Assembly: GCA_031292175.1 (NCBI GenBank)
Contig: JARLHQ010000027.1
Span: forward strand, 62,001 to 126,000
Length of the DNA: 64,000 nucleotides
Direction of reading: 5' to 3'
Origin: Humidesulfovibrio sp.
GTDB lineage: Bacteria; Desulfobacterota; Desulfovibrionia; Desulfovibrionales; Desulfovibrionaceae
The notes under the pieces are model-generated. The model ran no database searches and was not told the DNA's origin. It saw only the letters and a list, made by a program, of their open reading frames with translations. Below are positions 52,563 through 62,007 of the stretch, piece after piece; position 1 is the first letter of the stretch, and each line of letters opens with the position of its first letter. The position numbers and the translations under genes were made by a program.

Positions 52563-53158
52563 AAAAAACCGCGAAGAATCCCGTGTTGCGCCGTCTGCGC
52601 GACCTGTATGCACGCATGGACCAGGCGTACGCGGCCTCGGCAAACGCCATTGGCCTTTCCTGCGCGGGCTGCAAGGACAGCTGCTGCGAAACCCTGTTCC
52701 GCCACCACACCTATGTGGAGTGGGTGGACCTGGCCCAGGGCCTGGCGGCGCTGCCTGAAGACCGGCGGGAGGAAATCCGCCAGAGCGCCGAAACCTGGCT
52801 GCGAATCCAGCGCAACGCCCTGCCGGGCACCAGCCCCCGCGTGCCCTGTCCCCTCGGCCTGGAGCGCGAAGGCGATCTGGTCTGCGGCCTCTACGAGCAC
52901 CGGCCCATGGTGTGCCGTCTGCACGGCGTACCCAACACGCTGCTGCGGCACGGCAGCGAGCAGACGGCCTTCCCCGGCTGCGACCGCGCCCAGAACCTGG
53001 CCAAGACCTGCCCGCCCGCCCTGCTCGACCGCACCCCGCTGCTGTCCGAACTGGCGCGCCTGGAGATGGATCTGCTGGGCCGCGAGCGCATGGGCAAAAT
53101 GTCCCGCGTTGACCTGACCATCGCCGAAATGATCCTCATGGGGCCGCCACGGCTCTGA
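52559..53158 (+). CDS. YkgJ-family Cys-cluster protein
   Basis: A 199-residue protein. The Cys pattern CAGCKDSCC near the start, then CPLG, CGLYEHRPMVCRLHG and GCDRA matches the YkgJ/CxxCxxCC zinc or iron-sulfur cluster family. The family has no proven function. The start overlaps the stop of the kinase gene, so expression is coupled. Confidence 0.8.
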   Translation: MKKTAKNPVLRRLRDLYARMDQAYAASANAIGLSCAGCKDSCCETLFRHHTYVEWVDLAQGLAALPEDRREEIRQSAETWLRIQRNALPGTSPRVPCPLGLEREGDLVCGLYEHRPMVCRLHGVPNTLLRHGSEQTAFPGCDRAQNLAKTCPPALLDRTPLLSELARLEMDLLGRERMGKMSRVDLTIAEMILMGPPRL

Positions 53159-53222
53159 ACGCGCCGCATTACGAACACGTGGCAAAACCTGGCCAATACG
53201 CTTGGCGGCAGGCGGAGGACCG

Positions 53223-53633
53223 ATGCCCAACTTCGAATGGGACGACTCGCTCAATCTTGGCGACCCGCTGCTCGACCGCCAGCACAAAACGCTCATAGCG
53301 CTGCTGAACCGTGCGTCCGAGGCCTGCCAAGCCTCGGACAAGGACACGGAGATCATGCACTGTCTGACCGGCATGTACCTGTACGCCAAGGAGCACTTCT
53401 TCGACGAAGAAGGCCTCATGGACCGCCTGGGATACCCGGACCGCGACGCCCATAAAAAACAGCACAAGTTCTTCGTGGACAAGACCCACGCCTTCACCGA
53501 CGGACAGCTGGAAGGCAGCCTCAATGCCCCGGATCTTCTGGCCTTCCTGACCACTTGGCTCCGGGAGCACATCACCGTGGAGGACGCCAAGATCCTGCGC
53601 TTCGCCAACACCCAGGACGCGCCCAAAAGATAA
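53223..53633 (+). CDS. Bacteriohemerythrin
   Basis: A 136-residue oxygen-binding protein with a di-iron site. It has the His/Glu/Asp set in order: DRQHKTLIALLN, AKEHFFDEEGLMDR, DAHKKQHKFFVDK and LREHITVEDAKIL. A single-domain cytosolic form is usual in Desulfovibrio, where it may bind or carry O2 for detoxification. The ATG at 53223 follows GGAGG. Confidence 0.93.
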   Translation: MPNFEWDDSLNLGDPLLDRQHKTLIALLNRASEACQASDKDTEIMHCLTGMYLYAKEHFFDEEGLMDRLGYPDRDAHKKQHKFFVDKTHAFTDGQLEGSLNAPDLLAFLTTWLREHITVEDAKILRFANTQDAPKR

Positions 53634-53966
53634 CCCAAGACCGCCACGCCTTCCCCACCCACACCGGGGACGCGAAGCACACCGCTTCCTTGCTCGCCGC
53701 CATCTCCCCTGGCGGGCAAGCAAGGCCAAAAACCAAGCTCCATCGCCCTGCTTGCCAACTGGACATCTCCACTTTTTGACCGCGAGTCCCGATGAATGAC
53801 GCCCTGGGCAACGGGGCGGCAGACGCCGATTCAGACACCACACGCTGCCTCGTTTTCCGAAATCAGAGCAGGTGCAATTCCAAAATTTCTCTGTTATGCT
53901 AACTAGAATCAGTTGCAAAAGAGGCATCATGCCAAGCGATGTCGGCCGACGCGGGGGGCTTTGACC
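53634..53966. other. Intergenic region without a recognisable gene
   Basis: Mixed composition, becoming AT-rich near 53870-53910. A weak promoter-like pair (GTGCAA, 17 bases, TATGCT) precedes the methyltransferase gene. No RNA gene or repeat was recognised. Confidence 0.4.
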
Positions 53967-55667
53967 ATGCCAGATGACGCCACACCCTCAGAGCGGAACT
54001 TGCCGCCCATCATTGTCCGGGGCACCCCCATCGCCTACGCGGATTCCTCCGAAGCCCCCCTTTTGGAACGTTTCTCCGGGCCCCAGGAGCACGACGAATA
54101 CTCCGTGACATCCCACGACATGCCGTGGGCCCTGCACTATCATCTGACCCCCCGGCGCAAATCCCTGCTGAGCTGGATGGACTTCGGACCAGACGCGAAC
54201 ATCCTGGAGCTGGGCGCGGGCTGCGGCGCGCTGACCTCGCTCCTGGTGGAGCGCGCCAGTTCGGTCACCGCCGTGGAGGGATCGCTCGACAGGGCCAGGG
54301 TGATCCAACAACGCTGCCGCAACGCCACAAATCTGCGCATCGTCGTCGGCAACGCGGCGGATCTGTCCTACGAAGGCGAATTCACCCACGTCATCCTGGT
54401 GGGCGTATTGGAATACGCCCAGGCCTATGTGCCCCATCCGCAGCCCCATGCCCACCTGTTGGCCCAGGCCCGCCGCTGCCTGCAGCCAAACGGCTGCCTG
54501 GTTCTGGCCATCGAGAACACCATGGGGCACAAGTACCTCGCGGGGATGCCGGAGGACCATACCGGGCGGCCTTATTGCGGGGTCAACGGCTATCCCGGCC
54601 CGTTCGCGGCCCGGACCTTCGACCGGCCCACCCTGGAGACCATGCTGACGGGAGCCGGGCTTTCCGCGCAGGCCTGGTTCTACCCCTCGCCAGACTACAA
54701 GACCCCTGACACGATCCTGTCCGAGGCCGCCTTCCGCACTCCCGGCTTCAACCCCCTGCCGCTCCTTGATCTGCCCACCCAGGACTACGGCAAGCGCATC
54801 CATCCGGCGTTCAACGAGCGCGCATTTCTCGCCAGCACCCACAGGGGCGCAATCGCCCCGCACTTCATGAACTCTTTCCTCGTGCTCGCCGCCGCCAACC
54901 CGGAGGCCTCCCCCCTGCGCGCCAATGCGAACATGCTGGCCTCGGCCCTGAACGCCGACGGCTGTCCCCGCGCGTTCCAGACCATGACGCGCTTCGACAG
55001 CCAGCCGGATGGCACGCTCCGCGTTTCACGCCGCAATCTGCACGGCTCGCCGCCGCTGGCCTTCAGCCTGGGCGAGCAGCGCATCAAGCCGGGCGAGAAG
55101 TATCTGAGCGGCTACGTGAGCATTCTGGAGCGGATTCTGGACCTTCTGGAGGCGGGAGACCAGACAGGAGCAGGCGCGTCCCTGCTCCGCTGGATCGAGC
55201 TGCTCTCCGAACGGGCGGGCCCAGCAACCCCGGAAAACGTGGCGGCCTTCGAGGCCTTTTGCCGCCACCACCTGGGACAATCGATCTACGCCGGGCACAT
55301 GAAGGGACCGTGGATCCCGGGCGCGCTTCTGGACGCCCACCCCGGAAATGTCCTGTTCCACCCCGAGACGAAGGATGTCCGCTTCATTGATCTGGAATGG
55401 CGGCTGTTCTGCGCATTGCCGCTGCAACTGATCATCGACAGGGGGGTGAATCTGGTTGCGCAGAAAATCGCCTTGTGGCAGCGCTACTACTTTTACGAAG
55501 CAGGCGCGCCCGGAAGCTTCCCGCCGGGCATGACGCAGCGCCTGAACCAACGCGCAGCCTTCCGGCAGGCGGACGTGCCCTCGCTGGCAAGATTCCAGAC
55601 CTGGCTCACGGCCTGCATCCGAAGCGGCAACATGGACCACAGTCTTGAGCCCCTGGCTGCGGGCTGA
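53967..55667 (+). CDS. SAM-dependent methyltransferase fused to a kinase-fold-like C-terminal domain
   Basis: A protein of about 566 residues. The class I methyltransferase domain (about 60-260) has the SAM site ANILELGAGCGALTSLLVERA and the acidic loop AVEGSLDRARVIQQ. The C-terminal part contains LLDAHPGNVLFHPETKDVRFIDLEWRLF, matching the catalytic and metal-binding segments of the APH/protein-kinase-like fold. Such fusions are often found in surface glycan clusters, and such a cluster follows after the TSUP gene. The start at 53967 is a compromise; the ribosome site is weak. Confidence 0.75.
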   Translation: MPDDATPSERNLPPIIVRGTPIAYADSSEAPLLERFSGPQEHDEYSVTSHDMPWALHYHLTPRRKSLLSWMDFGPDANILELGAGCGALTSLLVERASSVTAVEGSLDRARVIQQRCRNATNLRIVVGNAADLSYEGEFTHVILVGVLEYAQAYVPHPQPHAHLLAQARRCLQPNGCLVLAIENTMGHKYLAGMPEDHTGRPYCGVNGYPGPFAARTFDRPTLETMLTGAGLSAQAWFYPSPDYKTPDTILSEAAFRTPGFNPLPLLDLPTQDYGKRIHPAFNERAFLASTHRGAIAPHFMNSFLVLAAANPEASPLRANANMLASALNADGCPRAFQTMTRFDSQPDGTLRVSRRNLHGSPPLAFSLGEQRIKPGEKYLSGYVSILERILDLLEAGDQTGAGASLLRWIELLSERAGPATPENVAAFEAFCRHHLGQSIYAGHMKGPWIPGALLDAHPGNVLFHPETKDVRFIDLEWRLFCALPLQLIIDRGVNLVAQKIALWQRYYFYEAGAPGSFPPGMTQRLNQRAAFRQADVPSLARFQTWLTACIRSGNMDHSLEPLAAG

Positions 55668-55731
55668 ACGGCAGGCCCCCGCATCCTTGCGCTGGCTCCC
55701 GTTCTGCGCGGTCCTTTGAGCACGGCCAGCC

Positions 55732-56550
55732 CTACAGGAAAGAGTGTCCAACCAGCGCCCAGAGCATGCGCGTGGCCACGATGAGGAGCAGACAGGCAAA
55801 GATCTTTTTGAGCCTGCCCACGGGCAGGTTGTGGGCCAGCTTCGCGCCCAGCGGCGCGGTGAGGACGCTGGCCACCACCACGCCGAAGAGGGCGGGCAGG
55901 TAGATGAACCCAAGGTACCCGCCGGAGATGCCGGGCAAATTGGCGTCCAGCCCGTTGAGGATGTAGCCTGCGGTGCTGGCCAGGGCGATGGGCAGGCCCA
56001 CGGCCGCGCTGGTGCCGATGCAGGTGCGCATGGGCACATTGCACCAGGTGAGGAATGGCACGGTCATGGTGCCGCCGCCGATGCCCACGAGGCTCGACAC
56101 GCCACCGATGACGCCGCCCGCGCCGAACATGCCAAAGGGGCCAGGCACCTCGCGTGAGGCCTTGGGCTTGATGTTCAGGAGCATCTGCGCGGACACGTAG
56201 TAGAGAAAAACAACGAAGAAGGCGCTCAGAAACCGGCTGGACAACAGCGAGGCGACCGTGGAGCCGAGGAAGCCGCCAATGAGGATGCCCGGCGTAATGG
56301 CCTTGAACACGGGCCAAAGCAGCGCGCCGCGCTTGTGGTGCGCGCGCATGGAGGAGATGGACGTGAAGATGATGGTGGCGAGCGAGGTGCCCAGGGCAAG
56401 GTGCTGGATGTAGTCTCCGGGCAGCCCCTGCGCAGTGAAGGTCAAATTCAGGATGGGCACGATGACCAGTCCGCCGCCGATGCCCAGGAGGCCGGCCATG
56501 ATTCCGGCGATGGCGCCGGTGCCAAGGTACAGGAGCCAAGCGGTAAGCAT
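55732..56550 (-). CDS. TSUP-family (TauE/SafE) membrane permease
   Basis: A 272-residue inner-membrane protein with about eight segments. The two TSUP repeats are visible: GIMAGLLGIGGGLVIVPIL near the start and GVSSLVGIGGGTMTVPFL in the middle. The family exports sulfite or sulfonates, or imports organic sulfur compounds; the substrate here is unknown, though sulfur anions suit a sulfate reducer. The ATG at 56550 follows GGAGG. Confidence 0.92.
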   Translation of the reverse strand: MLTAWLLYLGTGAIAGIMAGLLGIGGGLVIVPILNLTFTAQGLPGDYIQHLALGTSLATIIFTSISSMRAHHKRGALLWPVFKAITPGILIGGFLGSTVASLLSSRFLSAFFVVFLYYVSAQMLLNIKPKASREVPGPFGMFGAGGVIGGVSSLVGIGGGTMTVPFLTWCNVPMRTCIGTSAAVGLPIALASTAGYILNGLDANLPGISGGYLGFIYLPALFGVVVASVLTAPLGAKLAHNLPVGRLKKIFACLLLIVATRMLWALVGHSFL

Positions 56551-56729
56551 CGGGAAGCCTCCGGGGTTTGCCCGCGTCTGCCTGGGAGTCAACGCCGGCA
56601 GGTTCTGGGCGCATGGGGACAAACCCCTGTGTACGTTCGCGGCAACTCGTTGTAAAGACATCAAAAGAACCAAAGCTATGCCCCGGTGGCGCATTGCCAC
56701 CCTCGAATCGAACTGCTAAGAGGCGCATC

Positions 56730-58739
56730 ATGTGCGGCATTGCAGGCATACTGGACCCCACGGGGACACGTTCCCTCTCCGAACTGGCGGATATCGCCGG
56801 GCGCATGGCCGACGTGCAGGCCCACCGGGGTCCGGACGGCCGCGGCGTATACGCCGATCCCGACGGTGGCCTGGCCCTTGGGCACCGCCGCCTGGCCGTG
56901 CTGGACCTCACGGACTCCGGCGCCCAGCCCATGACAAGCAGTTGCGGCCGTTTCGTGCTCTGCTACAACGGCGAGATATACAACCACGCGGAGCTGCGCG
57001 CCCAAATCGATGCGGCGCGCGCCTATTCCGGCCGCTCTGCCCTCGTCTGGCGCGGACGCTCGGACACCGAGACCCTGCTGGAAGCCCTGGCCCTATGGGG
57101 ACCGGAGGAAGGCCTGCCGCGCACAGTAGGCATGTTCGCCCTGGCCTTGTGGGACCGGCGCGACAAGACCCTCACCCTGGCGCGCGACCGCATGGGCGAG
57201 AAGCCTTTGTACTATGCCGTGCGGCGGGGACGGCTGCTTTTCGCCTCGGAGCTGCCGGGGCTCACGGCCGCGCTGGATTTCTCCCCCGGCGTGGACAAGA
57301 ACGTCCTGGCGCTCTACCTGCGCCTGTCCTGCGTGCCTGCGCCGCACTGCATTCTCTCCGGCGTCAGCAAGCTGCCGCCCGGCTGCCTGCTGACTCTGCG
57401 CGGCCAGGACCTGGCCAGCCTGCCGGGGCCCAAGCCTTTCTGGTCCCTCAAGACCGTGGCCGAAACCGGACTGGCCGTGCCTTTTGCGGGCTCCGACGCC
57501 GAGGCCCTGGACGCCCTGCTGGGCCGCCTGCGCCAGAGCGTGCGTGGGCAGATGCTGGCTGATGTGCCCCTGGGCGCGCTGCTTTCCGGCGGCATCGACT
57601 CCTCGCTCGTCACGGCCCTGATGGCCGAGGCCGGACAAAACGGCGGCCCGGTGCGCACCTTCACCATCGGCTATGCGGGCGCGGACGCGGAATATGACGA
57701 ATCGGCCCAGGCCGAGGCCGTGGCCCGGCATCTGGGCACGGAGCACACCAGCCTGACCTTCCGCGCCGAGGATGCCTTGGCCCTGGTCCCAAAGCTGGCG
57801 CAGGTGGCGGGCGAGCCCTTCGCCGACGCCTCGCTTCTGCCCATGCTCCTGGTGGCGCGGCTCACGCGGGAGCGGGTCACGGTCTGCCTCACGGGCGACG
57901 GAGGAGACGAACTCTTCGCCGGTTACAACCGGCACGTGCATGGCGCGGCCCTGTGGGCCCAGCTTTCCGGGATCGCCCCCGGTCTGCGCGGCATGGCAGC
58001 CAGGCTCATCCAAAGCCTTTCTCCCCGCGCCTGGGACCGCATCCTGCGCGTGCTCGACCCGCTTTTGCCCGCATCAGCCCGGCAGCGCCTGCCCGGCGAA
58101 AAGCTGCACAAGCTGGCCCAGGCCCTGCCCGTGCGCGTGGCCCCGGCCTTCTATGCGGCGCTGGTCTCCGCCTGGCCCGATCCAGGCCTGGTGGTGCCCG
58201 GAGCGGCCGAGGCTGTCTGGCCTCTGCGCAGCCGCGGCACCTGGCCCGCGCCCAGCCTGTGCCCGGAGGGCGGCACGGCCTGGATGCAGTACCTGGACAC
58301 GGCCTGGTACCTGCCGGGCGACATCCTGACCAAGGTGGACCGCGCGGCCATGAGCGTAGGCCTGGAAGCGCGCGCGCCCTACCTGGACCACCGTGTGGCG
58401 GCCTTCGCCTGGAGCCTGCCCACACACATGCGCGTGCGCGGCGGCCAGGGCAAGTGGGCCCTGCGCCAACTGCTGGAACGCTATGTTCCGCGTGGACTGT
58501 GGGACCGGCCCAAGATGGGCTTCGGCGTGCCCATCGACACCTGGCTGCGCGGCCCACTCAAGGAATGGGCGGGCGCGCTCATCGACCCCGAGCGCCTGGC
58601 CTGCGAGGGTTATTTCGAGCCCGGACCCGTGGCCCAGGCCTGGGCCGAACACCAGTCCGGCCGCTTCAACCGCCAGTACCGCCTCTGGCCCATCCTGATG
58701 TTTCAGTCCTGGCTGGAAGGCGCTGGGATTTCAGGATAA
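56730..58739 (+). CDS. asnB: Asparagine synthase (glutamine-hydrolysing)
   Basis: A 669-residue two-domain enzyme. The N-terminal glutaminase starts MCGIAGILDP with Cys2 as nucleophile, then HRGPDGRG and LCYNGEIYNH. The synthetase domain has the ATP loop LLSGGIDSSLVTAL and GDGGDELFAGYNRH. The length and a polysaccharide context match the exosortase/surface-glycan AsnB group, which may amidate sugar acids rather than make free Asn. The start has GAGG. It heads a run of glycan genes. Confidence 0.93.
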   Translation: MCGIAGILDPTGTRSLSELADIAGRMADVQAHRGPDGRGVYADPDGGLALGHRRLAVLDLTDSGAQPMTSSCGRFVLCYNGEIYNHAELRAQIDAARAYSGRSALVWRGRSDTETLLEALALWGPEEGLPRTVGMFALALWDRRDKTLTLARDRMGEKPLYYAVRRGRLLFASELPGLTAALDFSPGVDKNVLALYLRLSCVPAPHCILSGVSKLPPGCLLTLRGQDLASLPGPKPFWSLKTVAETGLAVPFAGSDAEALDALLGRLRQSVRGQMLADVPLGALLSGGIDSSLVTALMAEAGQNGGPVRTFTIGYAGADAEYDESAQAEAVARHLGTEHTSLTFRAEDALALVPKLAQVAGEPFADASLLPMLLVARLTRERVTVCLTGDGGDELFAGYNRHVHGAALWAQLSGIAPGLRGMAARLIQSLSPRAWDRILRVLDPLLPASARQRLPGEKLHKLAQALPVRVAPAFYAALVSAWPDPGLVVPGAAEAVWPLRSRGTWPAPSLCPEGGTAWMQYLDTAWYLPGDILTKVDRAAMSVGLEARAPYLDHRVAAFAWSLPTHMRVRGGQGKWALRQLLERYVPRGLWDRPKMGFGVPIDTWLRGPLKEWAGALIDPERLACEGYFEPGPVAQAWAEHQSGRFNRQYRLWPILMFQSWLEGAGISG

Positions 58740-58749
58740 CAGGGAATCC

Positions 58750-59964
58750 ATGCGCATCGTCGTCGTCGCCGGTCACGCCCCCTCCCTGGTGAACTTCCGG
58801 GCCCCGCTGCTCGACGCCCTGGTTGCGCGCGGGCACGAGGTCATCGCCCTGGCCCCGCCGGAGGCAGCCACGGCAACGAAAACGGAAACCGTCCTGCGGG
58901 CCATGGGCGTGGAACTGTCGCGCTATCCTCTGGATCGCGGCGGCGTGAATCCTGTGCGCGACACCAGGACCATCCTGGCCCTGCGCCGGAAATTCCTGGC
59001 CCTCAAGCCCGACCTCGTGCTGCCCTACACCATCAAGCCCGTGATCTACGCCTCGCTCGCCGCGCGCTGGGCAAAAGTGCCGCGCGTGGCTTCGCTCATC
59101 ACTGGCCTGGGCTACGCCTTCGGCGGCCTGGACGCCAATCAGGGCGGCGGCCTGGCTGAGCGACCGCGCAGTCTCTCGCGCCAGTGCCTTACGGATTTTG
59201 TCGTGCGCCTGTACGCCGGGGCTCTGAAACACAACCAGGCCATAATCTTCCAGAATTCTGACGATCGGGAGCTGTTCGAACGGCTGGGCATCCTCTCCTC
59301 CGGCCAGCGCGTGGCCGTGGTGGGCGGCAGCGGCGTGGACCTGGAGCGCTTCGCGCCCGCGCCGCCAGTCCTGGCCCACCCGGATACCGGCGCACCCGTG
59401 TTCCTGTGTGTGGCCCGGCTCTTGTGGGCCAAGGGCGTGGGCGTGTTCGTGGAGGCCTGCCAAATGCTCAAGCGCCGCCACCCGCAAGTGGTCTGCCGGC
59501 TCATCGGCCCCACGGACGACGTGCCCGACGCCGTGCCTGGCGAAGTGCTGCGCCGCTGGCGCGAGGAAGGAGTCGTGGAGATCCTCGGCGCCGTGGACGA
59601 CATTCGGCCGCATCTGGCCGCCGCCAGTGTCTTTGTGCTGCCCAGCTACCGGGAAGGCACGCCGCGCTCCAGCCTGGAGGCCATGGCCATGGGCCGGCCC
59701 GTCGTCACCACCGATGTGCCCGGCTGCAGGCAGACTGTGGAAGACGGCGTCACCGGCTTTCTTGCGCCGCCGTTCGAGCCCGGCGGGCTTGCGCGCGCCA
59801 TGGAGCACTTCGTGCTGGAGCCGGAGCGCATCGCCCAGATGGGCCTGGCCGCGCGCCACTTGGCCGAGGAGCGCTTCGACGCGCGGCAGGTGACGGCGGA
59901 CATGCTCGCCGCGCTGCCCCTGCCGGAAAATGCCGCACCAGCGGCTTGCGGAGCGCCCCGGTGA
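58750..59964 (+). CDS. Family 4 glycosyltransferase
   Basis: A 404-residue GT-B enzyme. It begins RIVVVAGHAPSLVNFRAPLL with the N-terminal Rossmann fold. The donor site has VFLCVARLLWAKGVGVFVEA and the EX7E motif in LPSYREGTPRSSLEAMAMGRPVV. It resembles PglA/WcaL-type enzymes that add a sugar to an undecaprenyl-linked intermediate. Its stop overlaps the next start (GTGA). The sugar is unknown. Confidence 0.92.
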   Translation: MRIVVVAGHAPSLVNFRAPLLDALVARGHEVIALAPPEAATATKTETVLRAMGVELSRYPLDRGGVNPVRDTRTILALRRKFLALKPDLVLPYTIKPVIYASLAARWAKVPRVASLITGLGYAFGGLDANQGGGLAERPRSLSRQCLTDFVVRLYAGALKHNQAIIFQNSDDRELFERLGILSSGQRVAVVGGSGVDLERFAPAPPVLAHPDTGAPVFLCVARLLWAKGVGVFVEACQMLKRRHPQVVCRLIGPTDDVPDAVPGEVLRRWREEGVVEILGAVDDIRPHLAAASVFVLPSYREGTPRSSLEAMAMGRPVVTTDVPGCRQTVEDGVTGFLAPPFEPGGLARAMEHFVLEPERIAQMGLAARHLAEERFDARQVTADMLAALPLPENAAPAACGAPR

Positions 59965-60572
59965 CCGCCAAGCGGCTGTTCGATCTTGCCCTCGTTCTGC
60001 CAGGGCTCATCGTCCTTTTTCCCCTGATGCTCGCCACCGCTCTGGCCGTGCGCTTGGCCCTGGGGCCGGAGGTGTTCTTCCGCCAGCAGCGGCCCGGGCT
60101 TGGCGGCCGCCCCTTCGTCATCCTGAAATTTCGCACCATGCGCGCGGGTCCTGGCACGGACGCCGAGCGCCTGACACGCTTCGGCCGTTTCCTGCGCGCC
60201 GCGTCCCTCGACGAACTGCCGGAACTTTTGAACGTGCTCAAGGGCGACATGAGCCTGGTGGGCCCGCGTCCACTCCTCATGCACTACCTGCCGCTCTACA
60301 ACGCCGAGCAGGCCCGCCGCCACGAGGTGCCGCCCGGCATTACGGGCTGGGCGCAGGTGAACGGGCGCAACGCCCAGAGCTGGGAAGAGCGTTTCGCCCT
60401 GGACGTTTGGTATGTGGACAACCGCTCGCTGTGGCTGGATGTGCGCATCCTGGCGCGCACCGTGCTCTCCGTGCTGCGCCGCGAAGGGATCAGCGCCGCG
60501 GGCGAGGCCACCATGCCGGAGTTCGTGAGCGCGAAACCGGACGGGCCGCCTCGGGCCGGCGGCCAAGATTGA
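59961..60572 (+). CDS. Initiating sugar-phosphate transferase (small PglC type)
   Basis: A 203-residue monotopic membrane enzyme that moves a sugar phosphate to undecaprenyl phosphate. It has the N-terminal hydrophobic hairpin (LFDLALVLPGLIVLFPLMLATALAVRL), FFRQQRPGLGGRPFVILKFRTM, the catalytic Asp-Glu in AASLDELPELLNVLKGDMSLVGPRPL, and the end GITGWAQVNGRN. The start is GTG overlapping the stop of the glycosyltransferase. With it, glycan assembly is initiated. Confidence 0.93.
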   Translation: MTAKRLFDLALVLPGLIVLFPLMLATALAVRLALGPEVFFRQQRPGLGGRPFVILKFRTMRAGPGTDAERLTRFGRFLRAASLDELPELLNVLKGDMSLVGPRPLLMHYLPLYNAEQARRHEVPPGITGWAQVNGRNAQSWEERFALDVWYVDNRSLWLDVRILARTVLSVLRREGISAAGEATMPEFVSAKPDGPPRAGGQD

Positions 60573-60825
60573 ACATCCGGGGCGCATCTGGTACCCCATG
60601 CGGAACGAACCGCAGGGGTGATATCGTACATCGGCAGCGGGAAGGCTCCTGCGCGTTCTGCTCAGAGAGTCCCACAGGATGCTGAGGGCCTTTTCGCGGC
60701 AAATGCTGAGCAAATTGCAGCACGTTGTTCGGTAGGATTATTTAAGAAAATTGCGAGAGCAATCTCATGCAAGATTTCACTGATTCGAACGAAAAGATTC
60801 AGGCACCAAAATACTAGGTAATACC

Positions 60826-62007
60826 ATGAAAAACGCGTTCATTCCCTTTGCAAATCCTGGTGTTGCATTTCAGGCACGCAAGCCCGAATACGATGAGGCC
60901 TTTTCCCGGGTGATTGGCTCCGGCCAGTATATCCTCGGCTCTGAGGTTGAAACCTTCGAGCGGCACTTTGCCGACTGGCTTGCCGGCACATCCCGTGATG
61001 CGGGGGAATGCGTCGGAGTCGCCAATGGCACGGATGCCATTGAGATCACCTTGCGCGCGCTGCTTGGCCTGTTCCCCGTGCCGCCGGGCAAGCTGCCAGC
61101 CGTCTTTACGGTTTCGCACACGGCGGTGGCCACGGTTGCCGCCATTGAACGCGCGGGCTGCGTCCCCGTTTTGGTAGATATTGACGAGGCGTCCTACACG
61201 ATGTCGCCGAGTTCGCTGGAATCTGCTGTGAACATGGTGACAACCCAACGGCCCGACCTCGTTCCCATAGCCATCATTCCCGTGCATCTCTACGGGCACC
61301 CTTGCGAAATGGACGCCATCATGGCCTTCGGGGAGCGCCACGGAATAAGAATCATTGAGGACTGTGCGCAAGCTCACGGCGCGGCCTACAGCGGCAGGAA
61401 GGTCGGAACTCTGGGTATCGCGGGCACATTCAGCTTTTACCCGACAAAAAACCTAGGCGCGATCGGCGATGCCGGCGCAGTCTACACCAAGGACGCAGCG
61501 CTTGCCGCCGAGATGCGGGCGCTACGGCAATACGGCTGGAGGCAGCGCTATGTCAGCGCCGTTCCGGGCATCAACTCGCGCATGGACCCCTTACAGGCTG
61601 CGTTTCTGGACATCAACCTCAGGCACCTCAACGCGGACAACGCTGCCCGCCGCTCCATCGCTGCACGCTATGACTCCTTGCTCAGCAGTGTCAGAGTCAC
61701 GCTGCCAACCGCCAAGCCGGGAATAGAACACGTATACCACCTATACGTTCTACGGAGCAAACGGCGGGATGCCCTCGCAGCATTTCTGCACGAACGGGGG
61801 GTGGGCACCGCCGTGCATTACCCTCAAGCGGTGCATTCCCAACCCGCGTACGCCGGGCGTGTCATCATCGCGCCTAGCGGTCTGCCCATCACGGAGCGTG
61901 TCGTCCCCGAACTTCTAAGCCTGCCCATGTTCCCCCAACTCATTCAGGCAGACGTGGAACGCGTTGCGTACGCTCTTCTGGCCTGGGACAAGGAGCAGTT
62001 ATCATGA
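60826..62007 (+). CDS. DegT/DnrJ/EryC1/StrS-family sugar aminotransferase
   Basis: A 393-residue PLP enzyme that makes amino sugars. It has the fold-type I layout with IGSGQYILGSEVETFE at the start, IIEDCAQAHGA and the PLP Lys in SFYPTKNLGAIGDAGAVYT. Base composition is lower in GC than the upstream glycan genes, and 250 bases of AT-rich spacer precede it, suggesting a separately acquired block. Its stop overlaps the next start (ATGA). Confidence 0.93.
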   Translation: MKNAFIPFANPGVAFQARKPEYDEAFSRVIGSGQYILGSEVETFERHFADWLAGTSRDAGECVGVANGTDAIEITLRALLGLFPVPPGKLPAVFTVSHTAVATVAAIERAGCVPVLVDIDEASYTMSPSSLESAVNMVTTQRPDLVPIAIIPVHLYGHPCEMDAIMAFGERHGIRIIEDCAQAHGAAYSGRKVGTLGIAGTFSFYPTKNLGAIGDAGAVYTKDAALAAEMRALRQYGWRQRYVSAVPGINSRMDPLQAAFLDINLRHLNADNAARRSIAARYDSLLSSVRVTLPTAKPGIEHVYHLYVLRSKRRDALAAFLHERGVGTAVHYPQAVHSQPAYAGRVIIAPSGLPITERVVPELLSLPMFPQLIQADVERVAYALLAWDKEQLS

